Shown in pieces: positions 33,594 to 41,405 of a stretch of DNA of 59,046 bases (positions are counted from its first letter, which is position 1; each line of letters opens with the position of its first letter). Location: NCBI GenBank assembly GCA_040753075.1, contig JBFMHA010000016.1, positions 1 to 59,046 on the forward strand, written 5' to 3'. Position numbers and translations under genes: made by a program. Origin of the DNA: UBA6814 sp040753075 (GTDB taxonomy: Bacteria > Desulfobacterota > Desulfovibrionia > Desulfovibrionales > Desulfovibrionaceae). The notes under the pieces were generated by a model. The model ran no database searches. It had not been told where the DNA came from and worked only from the letters and a program-made list of their open reading frames with translations.

Positions 33594-33905
33594 GTGATGT
33601 GGTTCGTCTATCTCCTGGAGTGCGCGGACGGCGCACTGTACTGCGGCGTGACCACGGACCTGGACCGCCGCCTGGCCGAACACAACGGCCAGGCCCCGGG
33701 CGGCGCGCGCTACACCCGAGCCCGCCGGCCGGTGCGCCTGGCGGCCAGCGCCCCCTGTCCGGACCGGGCCTCGGCCTGCAGGCTGGAGGACCGCATCAAG
33801 CGCCTGCCCCGCAGCCGGAAGCTCGCCGCCCTGCGCGCCTGCGCCCGGGAGGCGGAGAAGACCGCGGGGGAGGAGGGCGCATGGAGCCCCTGCGCGACCT
33901 GCTGA
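33594..33905 (+). CDS. GIY-YIG nuclease family protein (UPF0213 type)
   Basis: A 103-aa single-domain protein of the UPF0213 group. The signature runs from FVYLLECADGALYCGVTTDL (family form of GIY-YIG) through RRLAEHNGQAPGGARYTRAR, and ends with the catalytic-type Glu in ACRLEDRIKRLPRSRK. Start is the GTG at 33594, 7 bases after GGAGG; the adjacent ATG at 33597 is equivalent in effect. DNA end-processing or repair has been proposed for the family but is unproven. Overlaps the DUF504 gene by 25 bases. Confidence 0.85.
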   Translation: MMWFVYLLECADGALYCGVTTDLDRRLAEHNGQAPGGARYTRARRPVRLAASAPCPDRASACRLEDRIKRLPRSRKLAALRACAREAEKTAGEEGAWSPCATC

Positions 33906-34159
33906 ACCGCATCCGCTGGGACCGGGATTTCGGGGCCGGGACCTTCGAACTCGGGATCTACGACCGGGTGGAGGACGCAGTCCTGCGCGTGCCCCTGGCC
34001 GCAGTGCGCTTCGAGCCGGGCGACAGGTTCGCGTTCTTCCTGGAGGGCGAGGACGGCCAGCCCCGCACCGTGCCCCTGCACCGGGTTCGGGAGGTCTACA
34101 AGGACGGGGTGTCGATCTGGAAGCGTGAGGGGAAGGGGAGCGGCCGTCCCGACGGATAG
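33881..34159 (+). CDS. DUF504 family protein
   Basis: A 92-aa protein, start at the ATG at 33881 with GGAGG 4 bases upstream. The DUF504 pattern is intact: LLNRIRWDRDFGAGTFELGI, YDRVEDAVLRVPLAAVRF and the diagnostic VPLHRVREVYKDGVSIWKRE. In archaea and bacteria the domain is small, basic and often next to RNA-processing genes, with possible RNA binding. It is coupled by overlap to the GIY-YIG gene. Function unknown. Confidence 0.85.
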   Translation: MEPLRDLLNRIRWDRDFGAGTFELGIYDRVEDAVLRVPLAAVRFEPGDRFAFFLEGEDGQPRTVPLHRVREVYKDGVSIWKREGKGSGRPDG

Positions 34160-34203
34160 GCCGCGGCGCGTCGATGCGGGCCTGGGGGACTGGAATGCGC
34201 GGC

Positions 34204-34365
34204 CTAGACCCGGATGTTCACGTGCAGCCCCTTGCCCGCCACCGGAGGCGGCGGCGTCTGCGCCGGCATGCCCCCGGCCGGCCCCACCCTGGCCAGGGTC
34301 TTGCTGATGAGCTGCACCGCCAGCCCCTGCTGGTGCGCCGCCCCGATGCCTCCTACTGCGCTCAT
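34204..34365 (-). CDS. Small putative motility protein (YjfB-like)
   Basis: A 53-aa protein starting at the ATG at 34365 with GGAG 7 bases upstream. Residues 9-24 (AAHQQGLAVQLISKTL) resemble the short motility protein YjfB, a flagellar-regulated family; the tail is Pro-rich (TPPPPVAGKGLHVNIRV). The match is weak by itself, but a near-consensus sigma28 promoter 35 bases upstream supports a flagellar-regulon gene. The insertion sequence begins only 75 bases upstream, just outside the promoter. Confidence 0.55.
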   Translation of the reverse strand: MSAVGGIGAAHQQGLAVQLISKTLARVGPAGGMPAQTPPPPVAGKGLHVNIRV

Positions 34366-34400
34366 GTTCCGACTCCGGGCCGAATTGTCGGCTATCCGTC

Positions 34401-34427
34401 GTATCGGCAGGCGAGCCCGCAACTTTA
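34401..34427 (-). promoter_or_regulatory. Sigma28 (FliA) promoter for the small motility gene
   Basis: On the minus strand TAAAGTTG and GCCGATAC are separated by exactly 11 bases, against a consensus TAAAGTTT-N11-GCCGATAA. It points at the ATG at 34365. The IS terminal repeat starts 13 bases upstream, leaving the promoter intact. Confidence 0.75.
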
Positions 34428-34439
34428 CCCCAAAACAAA

Positions 34440-34463
34440 GGTTCATCGCGGAATTCCGGGAAA
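34440..34463. repeat. Left terminal inverted repeat of the IS
   Basis: 24 bases, starting GGTTCATCGCGG. 23 of 24 positions match the reverse complement of the right repeat. The transposase stop codon overlaps it. Confidence 0.85.
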
Positions 34464-35675
34464 GGCGGCCCTGATTTTGAGGAAGAAGTACTCCTCGTCT
34501 CGGAAGCCGTAGGCCATGCGCTTGATGACCTTGATTTTGTTGTTGATGCCTTCGAGCAGGCTGGTGTGCAGGCGGTAGCGGCAGTGGGCCAGGATGCCCG
34601 CCACGTAGGGGCGTAATCTCCGGGCGAAGCGCCGCAGGTGCTCGATGCCGCTTTGCATGGCCCGGCGGTACCAGTCGGCCCAGAAGCGCTTGGCGGCCTT
34701 GGGGTAGTGGTAGTCCCACAGGTGCTTGAGGTCGTCCTTGAGCAGATAGACCTTGAGCAGATTGCGGTTGGCCGCCAGCAGCTCGTCCAGCCGGACGCGG
34801 TCCTCCTGGCGCTTGATGTTCTGCCGGTTGCGCAAGAGCAGCCAGCGCGAGCCCTTGATCACCTTGCGCTCGGCCTGGTTCCCGGCCACCCGCTGCGCCT
34901 CGTCCCGCCGCACCGGGTCCAGCACCTCCCGGCCGTACTTGGCCACCACGTGGAACAGGTCGTAGACGATCTCGGCCTGCGGGCGCCAGGCCCGGACCTC
35001 GGTCTCGTAGGCCCCGTTCATGTCCATGGCCACCGCCTTGAGCCGCCGGCAGCCCTTGCCCAGGAGCTGGAAGAAGGGACGGATGCTGGCCTTGCTGCGG
35101 CCGCGGCCGACCCAGAGGACGCGTTTGACGTGCGGCTCCACGATGACCGTGGCGTAGCTGTGGCCCTTGTGGATGGCGATCTCGTCCATGGCGATGATCT
35201 CCACTCCGGACAGGTCGGCCGGCCCCAGCTTCTCGCGCAGGTACTGCTTGTCGATGCTTTTGACCGTCCACCAGCCCAGGCCGAAGAACCGGGCCACGTG
35301 CTTGAGGGACGCCACCTCGCACAGCCGGCCCACGCTCTGGGCCAGCCGCCTGGTGACCCGGCTGTAACGGCCCAGCCAGGGAAGCGCCTCCAGCTTCGGC
35401 CCGCAGCGCGGGCAGCGCACCCTGCGCCGCCAGACCAGCAGGTATGTCTGCGCATCCAGGATGGGCAGGTCCTGAATCCAGCGCTCGACGTGGTCGTGAA
35501 CCTTGCTCACGGCCTGGCCGCAGCCGCTGCAGTGCATGCGCCGTCGCCGCAGGGCCAGTAACTCGATCCAGACCTGGGCCGTCGGCCCCTTCACCCCGGC
35601 CTCAAAGCGCTCCACAGCCCCGACCCGATACTCTTCCCAACCACCAAGAACCCGGGTAATCTCGTCCTTGGACAA
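34443..35675 (-). CDS. ISL3-family transposase
   Basis: A 410-aa DDE transposase. Start is a TTG at 35675 with a strong GGAGG 6 bases upstream. Residues about 45-95 hold a zinc-finger type element (CSGCGQAV, then RCPRCGPKLEALPW), followed by a helix-turn-helix-like segment. The DDE domain shows IIAMDEIAIHKGHSYATVIV, AVAMDMNGAYETEVRAWRPQ with YDLFHVVAKYG, and SLLEGINNKIKVIKRMAYGF ending with the catalytic Glu region, an arrangement characteristic of ISL3. The reading frame is complete, so the element may still be active. Confidence 0.93.
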   Translation of the reverse strand: MSKDEITRVLGGWEEYRVGAVERFEAGVKGPTAQVWIELLALRRRRMHCSGCGQAVSKVHDHVERWIQDLPILDAQTYLLVWRRRVRCPRCGPKLEALPWLGRYSRVTRRLAQSVGRLCEVASLKHVARFFGLGWWTVKSIDKQYLREKLGPADLSGVEIIAMDEIAIHKGHSYATVIVEPHVKRVLWVGRGRSKASIRPFFQLLGKGCRRLKAVAMDMNGAYETEVRAWRPQAEIVYDLFHVVAKYGREVLDPVRRDEAQRVAGNQAERKVIKGSRWLLLRNRQNIKRQEDRVRLDELLAANRNLLKVYLLKDDLKHLWDYHYPKAAKRFWADWYRRAMQSGIEHLRRFARRLRPYVAGILAHCRYRLHTSLLEGINNKIKVIKRMAYGFRDEEYFFLKIRAAFPGIPR

Positions 35676-35755
35676 CGGTAACCTCCTCTTCGCTCCCGAT
35701 TGGCGTCGTAACCATCGAGATACCGAAGGGTTACCGTTGTCTCAATCAATCATCT

Positions 35756-35779
35756 TTTCCCGGAATTCCGCGAAGAACC
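35756..35779. repeat. Right terminal inverted repeat of the IS
   Basis: 24 bases, ending AAGAACC. It matches the left repeat with one mismatch, and AT-rich DNA follows immediately. Confidence 0.85.
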
Positions 35780-35808
35780 TAAAAATTGTATGAAAGGACC
35801 TTGGCATG

Positions 35809-35834
35809 ATTGTGATTGATATTTTCGTCACAAT
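35809..35834. promoter_or_regulatory. Inverted repeat upstream of the Panacea operon
   Basis: ATTGTGA and TCACAAT half-sites 12 bases apart, 73 bases before the antitoxin start. A plausible operator or regulator site of the toxin-antitoxin operon. A TATTAT at 35856-35861 would serve as -10. Confidence 0.4.
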
Positions 35835-35862
35835 CTTGCTAATGTCTAGAAAAGGTATTATC

Positions 35863-35877
35863 TGCGCGATATGCGCA
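35863..35877. promoter_or_regulatory. Second inverted repeat, candidate operator
   Basis: TGCGC and GCGCA around GATAT, just downstream of a TATTAT -10 candidate and 29 bases before the antitoxin ATG; a position suited to autorepression by an antitoxin complex. Confidence 0.35.
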
Positions 35878-35906
35878 CGGTGTAAAATCCCTGCGGAGGG
35901 GGCGAA

Positions 35907-36377
35907 ATGGCTACGCTGAACGATGTTTCTGATTATATTATTGCCAAGTGCGTGGAAGGAGGCGTGGGGCTTAATTTGCTGAAACTTCAAAAGCTTGTGT
36001 ATTACTGCCAAGCTTGGAGTCTCGCTTTTAACAGAGGCCCACTGTTCCCTGGCCGCTTTCAGGCGTGGGTCCACGGACCTGTGTGCCGCGATCTCTATGA
36101 TCGGTTTAATGCGACAAAATCTCTGTACTCGCCCGTTGATTCTGCCGACATCATGGCAGGATTTGATGCTGGCAGGGTGGGACCTGAAGAGCGGCAGTTG
36201 ATTGACGCTGTGTTGAATTCATATGCTGGTTTTTCTGGCGATCAACTGGAGACCATGACTCATACCGAGTCTCCTTGGCTTGAAGCCAGAAAGGGATATG
36301 CCCCAATGGATAGGTGTGAGGTTGAACTCAACGAGAATACGATGAAGGAGTTCTATGCCGCACGATTAAAGCAGTAG
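35907..36377 (+). CDS. Panacea-domain (DUF4065/SocA-like) antitoxin
   Basis: A 156-aa protein with GGAGGGGG 4 bases before the ATG. The Panacea/SocA-like signature is clear: LLKLQKLVYYCQAWSLAFNR, PLFPGRFQAWVHGPVCRDLY, followed by the DQLETMTHTESPWLEARKGY end. This domain is a promiscuous antitoxin fold that neutralises many unrelated toxins. Base composition is much lower in GC than the neighbouring genes, indicating transfer. Its stop overlaps the downstream gene's GTG by one base (TAGTG), the layout of a toxin-antitoxin pair. Confidence 0.88.
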   Translation: MATLNDVSDYIIAKCVEGGVGLNLLKLQKLVYYCQAWSLAFNRGPLFPGRFQAWVHGPVCRDLYDRFNATKSLYSPVDSADIMAGFDAGRVGPEERQLIDAVLNSYAGFSGDQLETMTHTESPWLEARKGYAPMDRCEVELNENTMKEFYAARLKQ

Positions 36378-37147
36378 TGAGTTGGGCTGTGGCTAGCAAG
36401 AAATTTACGCCTATCCTTGATGATTCGGTTGATTTGAGAGGGCCGTCTCCTGTAGCAGGAGCCGCACCGCCGATAAAAAATTGGTCTTTCTCCTTTAAGC
36501 ATTGGGGACAGGCCGATTTTTTTGGTCTTGATAAAACTCGACGGAGTTGGTTCGTATCTCTATTGGAACGTCTGAAAGCTTTATCGAACGAGAATTTTGA
36601 GGATTTTTTAAAGGATACTGTCAAGAGAGATTCTTGGAGGTATCATGGAATTGATTGGTCGGCTAGAAATTGCCCCATATCTCGTGCTGATTTGACTTGG
36701 TTGCCTGCAAGCATCCGAGAGAATGATGCAGACTTCCCAATGATGCAATTCCACATATCGAGGGCTCTTGGAAGAGTTGTAGGATTTTTCGACAATGAAA
36801 ATGTATTTAATATTGTTCTCCTTGATCCACTCCATAACATTCAACCAAGTAAATACCATGAGTACAGAGTGCGGAATTGCAGCCCCCTTGATTGTGAATA
36901 TACGGCTTTGCTGCATATTGTTGATTCAGTTCTGGACGCCCATTGTCGATCAAACGGATGTGCGCACGTCCCTGATATAGAAGCAATCCGAACAGGGAGA
37001 GATGAGCGAATAGATACTCATGTTGTAATGATTAAGATTACTCCAAACGATAAAGAATGCTATGACGACTTAAAGGAAATGGGACTTGTGGCATCTTTTG
37101 ATGATGTCTTTAGGGCAGGGCTGAACGTTAGAATTGAAGAAGTTTAG
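36377..37147 (+). CDS. Putative toxin paired with the Panacea antitoxin
   Basis: A 256-aa protein starting at the GTG at 36377 (TAGTG overlap); a GTG at 36389 is an alternative. No signal peptide or membrane helix. The first 90 residues carry WSFSFKHWGQADFFGLDKTR and a LLERLKALSNENFEDFLKD helix. The rest contains MQFHISRALGRVVGFFDNEN with VFNIVLLDPLHNIQPSKYHE, which is like the strand-turn ending of RelE/ParE-type fold toxins, but the active residues cannot be assigned. The family is not recognised; toxin role is inferred from coupling to the Panacea gene. AT-rich like its partner. Confidence 0.6.
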   Translation: MSWAVASKKFTPILDDSVDLRGPSPVAGAAPPIKNWSFSFKHWGQADFFGLDKTRRSWFVSLLERLKALSNENFEDFLKDTVKRDSWRYHGIDWSARNCPISRADLTWLPASIRENDADFPMMQFHISRALGRVVGFFDNENVFNIVLLDPLHNIQPSKYHEYRVRNCSPLDCEYTALLHIVDSVLDAHCRSNGCAHVPDIEAIRTGRDERIDTHVVMIKITPNDKECYDDLKEMGLVASFDDVFRAGLNVRIEEV

Positions 37148-37332
37148 TATTCATCGCTGATAATCGTTTCCTTGACCCCTTTGCTCCTTTTGGAGTTATT
37201 GAGTCTTTGACTTCTTCAGGTGATCCGTAGTCCACGAAGCTAGTTACTTGGTCGTGATTAGATGTCCCCAATCAGCGCGAATTTGGGGGACGCCATACTT
37301 AATCGCTTGTTAGGAATAAGTTAGGAAAAAGT
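37148..37332. other. AT-rich spacer, no gene seen
   Basis: No coding frame of plausible length. It contains a hairpin (37264-37291) with arms GTCCCCAA and TTGGGGGAC (one bulge) and loop of 11 bases, without a T-run. It separates the toxin gene from the tRNA and may hold remnants of an integration junction, but no copy of the tRNA end was found. Confidence 0.45.
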
Positions 37333-37373
37333 AAAATGGCCTCAGGTAACTTCCTGAAGCCATTTGTTTTTTT
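37333..37373. terminator. Bidirectional terminator between toxin gene and tRNA-Ser
   Basis: AAATGGCCTCAGG and CCTGAAGCCATTT pair (one G-T/A-C position) across about 6 bases. TTTGTTTTTTT follows on the plus strand; on the minus strand TTTTACTTTTT follows, so it can serve both the tRNA and the toxin operon. Confidence 0.8.
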
Positions 37374-37374
37374 G

Positions 37375-37468
37375 TGGCGGAGAGGGTGGGATTCGAACCC
37401 ACGTGCCGGTTACTCACCGACAACTCGATTTCGAGTCGAGCGCGTTACGGCCGCTTCGCTACCTCTCC
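37375..37468 (-). tRNA. tRNA-Ser (anticodon CGA)
   Basis: A 94-nt class II tRNA on the minus strand. Acceptor arm GGAGAGG pairs with CCTCTCC and CCA is encoded. The anticodon stem-loop reads CTCGACTCGAAATCGAG with anticodon CGA, followed by a long variable arm (GTCGGTGAGTAACCGGC) and a TTCGAAT T-loop. It decodes UCG. The 3' end faces the AT-rich Panacea segment, as expected for an integration target. Confidence 0.95.
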
Positions 37469-37751
37469 GGCCGGTGGGCCGCCGGGGCCGGGGAGGCCTC
37501 CGGGCGGGAGGTTTTCATTAGGTGAATTTCGCGCGGCGCGCAAGGGAAAAACCTGGGGGCGCGGAGCGCGGCCGGGGCCGGTCCGGACTGGCGGGCTTCG
37601 ACGAGATACCTACGCGCCCATTCTCGTCCGCCCACTGACCCGGCCCGTTCATCACCATGGGCGGCTGCTCGTGCCAACCTTTTTGCAGAACTAGACGCAC
37701 ACAGAACTATGCTAAGCCGTGAGTCCGTCGGGAGGGGGGAGGGGAGGGCGG
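37469..37751. other. Intergenic region upstream of tRNA-Ser
   Basis: No gene seen in these 283 bases between the tRNA and the tadA stop. A possible tRNA promoter on the minus strand has -35 TTGCGC (37538-37543), a 17-base spacer and -10 TAATGA (37515-37520). The rest is GC-rich with no clear signal. Confidence 0.4.
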
Positions 37752-38255
37752 TCAGGCCCCCTTGCCCCGCCGGGCGGCGAAGAATTCCCGGAGCAGGCCG
37801 CCGCATTCCTCGGCCAGCACGTCGGGGAGCACCGGGAAGGTGTGATTCAGGAAGGGCAGGCGCTGCGCCTCCAGGCAGGACAGGGCCGCGCCGGTCTTGG
37901 GGTCGCGGGCCCCGAACACCAGGCCGCCGATGCGGGCGTGCACCATGGCCCCCATGCACATGAGGCAGGGCTCCAGGGTAGCCACCAGCACCGGCGCGTC
38001 CAGGCGGTAATTGGCGGTCAGCTCCGCGGCCTGGCGTAGGGCCAGGATCTCGGCGTGGGCCGTGGGGTCGTTCCGGGAGATGGGCGCATTGTGCGCCCGG
38101 GCCAGGATGTGCCCCTCCCGGGACACCAGCACCGCGCCCACCGGCACCTCGCCCATGGCCGCGGCCTGCCGCGCCTGCTCCAGGGCCAGGCGCATGAGCG
38201 CCTCCCAGTCTGGCCAGTCCGGGGGCAAGAGAGGGGTGGCGGGTACGTCAGCCAT
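37752..38255 (-). CDS. tadA: tRNA-specific adenosine deaminase
   Basis: Deaminates A34 to inosine in tRNA-Arg(ACG), allowing wobble decoding. 167 aa. The cytidine-deaminase fold has the zinc ligands and catalytic Glu in the HAE motif (NDPTAHAEILALRQAAEL) and PCxxC in VATLEPCLMCMGAMVHARIG, with FGARDPKTGA typical of TadA. The first 20 residues (MADVPATPLLPPDWPDWEAL) form an unusual Pro/Trp-rich extension. Degenerate tandem copies of this 5' end lie upstream (38335-38535). Confidence 0.94.
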   Translation of the reverse strand: MADVPATPLLPPDWPDWEALMRLALEQARQAAAMGEVPVGAVLVSREGHILARAHNAPISRNDPTAHAEILALRQAAELTANYRLDAPVLVATLEPCLMCMGAMVHARIGGLVFGARDPKTGAALSCLEAQRLPFLNHTFPVLPDVLAEECGGLLREFFAARRGKGA

Positions 38256-38535
38256 GCCGGAGGTCCAGTCCCGGGCGAATCATGACGGCCAAGATTTCAT
38301 ATGAAAATACGAAAGCATTCTCAGGTTGTTGTGGGCGCATGAGCGCCTCACGGTCCAGTTGGCCCGGGGGCAGGAGGGGGGAGCGGGTGCGTCAGCCATG
38401 CTTAAGGTCCAGTCCGGGGTGAATCAGAACGACCACTTTTTGAAAATACCAAAGTATTTTCAGGTTGTTCCTGCGCATGAAAGTCTCCCGGACCGGCCAG
38501 CCCGGGGCAGGGCGGGGGAGACGGCGGTTTCCGGC
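38190..38535 (-). repeat. Tandem near-repeats covering the tadA 5' end and upstream region
   Basis: Three successive units start with GCGCATGA at 38190, 38335 and 38473 (spacing 145 and 138 bases). The first overlaps the tadA start; the second has a degenerate copy of the first codons (pseudo-start at 38399, MADAP instead of MADVP, then diverging) and a shared AAGGTTGTT-like AT-rich tail; the third is alignable for about 60 bases. The second unit contains a perfect 9-bp stem TGAAAATAC/GTATTTTCA at 38441-38462. The region up to purQ holds no other gene. Confidence 0.7.
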
Positions 38536-38634
38536 ATGGTTCTGCTGTTGTGGTTTCCGCCGGTGCGCCGCACCCCGGGCCGGCCACCGGCGGAAGTTGT
38601 GCTTCAAGAAAACGGAACGCGTCCGAATCGAGCC
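38256..38634. other. Intergenic region between purQ and tadA
   Basis: 379 bases without a supported gene. Most of it is the degenerate repeat described at 38190-38535, including the AT-rich hairpin. The rest, next to purQ, is GC-rich and featureless. A short frame of about 39 codons copying the TadA start lies at 38280-38399 (minus) but has no independent support. Confidence 0.6.
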
Positions 38635-39444
38635 CTACTGCGCCTTGAGGTAGTTCACGCCGCCGGCCAGGAGCGCGGTGCCCAGGGTCTCGTCCGCGCC
38701 GCGGGTCCAGCGGGGATGGTTGGTGCGGTGGTTGAACGCCTCGGGATGCGGCATGAGGCCCAGCACCCGGCCCGAGGGGTCGGTGAGCCCGGCGATGGCG
38801 CGGGGCGAGCCGTTGGGATTGTACGGGTACTCCTGGGTGGGCTGCCCGGTTTCGGGATGCACGTAGCGCAGGGCCACCAGGTTGTTGGCCTCCAGGGCGT
38901 CCAGGGTGGCCGCGTCCCGGGGGATGAGCTTGCCCTCGCCGTGGCGCACGGGCAGGGAGAGCTGGTCCAGGCCCCTGGTGAATACGCAGGGGCTGGCCGG
39001 GTTGGCGGCCACGCGCACCCAGCGGTCCTCGAACCGGGCCGAGTCGTTGAGGGACAAAGACACCTGGCGCTCGAAATAGGTCCCGCCCAGGGCGGGCAGG
39101 AGCCCCAGCTTCACCAGAAGCTGGAACCCGTTGCAGATGCCCAGCACGATGCCGCCGGCGTTGAAGAACGCCTTGAGCTGCTCAAGGATGGGCGAGCCCG
39201 AGGGGTCCGTGGCGTAGCGCCAGCGAATGGCCGCGGCCTGGGCCGCGCCCAGGTCGTCGCCGTCCAGGAACCCGCCGGGGAAGATGAGAAAGTTCGCCTC
39301 GGTCAGCTTCGCCTTGCCGGCGGCCAGGTCCGAGAAAAAAATCACCTGCGCCTCGTCGGCCCCGGCTTCGCGCGCGGCATGGGCCGATTCCTTGTGGCAG
39401 TTGGTTCCGTACCCGGTGACGATGAGGGCCTTCACCTGGGCCAT
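38635..39444 (-). CDS. purQ: Phosphoribosylformylglycinamidine synthase, glutaminase subunit
   Basis: Class I glutamine amidotransferase that supplies ammonia for FGAR to FGAM conversion in purine synthesis. 269 aa. The nucleophile Cys lies in GGIVLGICNGFQLLVKLGLL, the His/Glu pair in LGLMPHPEAFNHR, and the N-terminal strand is MAQVKALIVTGYGTNCHKES with EANFLIFPGGFLDGDDLGAA. Length and motifs fit the PurQ form paired with a separate PurL, or the C-terminal half of a large PurL; no purL is in the window. A clear sigma70 promoter precedes it. Confidence 0.9.
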   Translation of the reverse strand: MAQVKALIVTGYGTNCHKESAHAAREAGADEAQVIFFSDLAAGKAKLTEANFLIFPGGFLDGDDLGAAQAAAIRWRYATDPSGSPILEQLKAFFNAGGIVLGICNGFQLLVKLGLLPALGGTYFERQVSLSLNDSARFEDRWVRVAANPASPCVFTRGLDQLSLPVRHGEGKLIPRDAATLDALEANNLVALRYVHPETGQPTQEYPYNPNGSPRAIAGLTDPSGRVLGLMPHPEAFNHRTNHPRWTRGADETLGTALLAGGVNYLKAQ

Positions 39445-39503
39445 GAGTCCTCCCTGTTCTTGACACCCTATGGGGCGTTGACTAGCTTACGCCAAACGCG
39501 GGG

Positions 39504-39532
39504 ACCATACGGAGGCGGCAGGCCGGCGTCAA
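39504..39532 (-). promoter_or_regulatory. purQ: Sigma70 promoter of purQ
   Basis: On the minus strand, -35 TTGACG and -10 TATGGT are separated by 17 bases, about 60 bases upstream of the purQ start, which has AGGGAGGA as ribosome-binding site. Confidence 0.6.
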
Positions 39533-39740
39533 TGCCGGAACCCGGGCCTCCTGGGGCAACCGTTTGGAACGAAAGGAAAAATTCCTTGGACCTGCGCACA
39601 CGAGGAGCGTTCGCTCGGCCCGCCGCGATGATCCGTCCGGCGGGCTGTCTCTTGCGGGCGGGGCAGGGGCCGCATGTGCGGCGGCGGCCGGGACGCGGGA
39701 GCCGGCCTTTGTCTCCAACCAGCACACGAGGTCGCACAGC

Positions 39741-41405
<1,665 letters not shown>

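Larger units (their letters stand above)
34440..35779 (-). mobile_element. ISL3-family insertion sequence
   Basis: An element of about 1340 bases bounded by 24-base inverted repeats at 34440-34463 and 35756-35779, identical except for one base (GGTTC[A or T]TCGCGGAATTCC, then GGGAAA). It contains a single transposase gene on the minus strand. Flanking 8-mers (AAAACAAA left, TAAAAATT right) do not match, so no target duplication is visible; the flanks may have been rearranged. The right side abuts AT-rich DNA, so the element sits at the edge of an acquired region. Confidence 0.88.

Noticed and set aside
34432..35787. Target-site duplication flanking the IS
   Set aside because: Left AAAACAAA and right TAAAAATT do not match at 8 bp, and no other length gives identical flanks.
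35780..37468. att-site copy of the tRNA-Ser 3' end
   Set aside because: No repeat of the tRNA acceptor/T-arm sequence could be found at the IS-side edge or elsewhere in the island, and no integrase is present.
38280..38399. Independent small gene starting with a TadA-like MADAP sequence
   Set aside because: It lies in a decayed duplication of the tadA start and has no family features.
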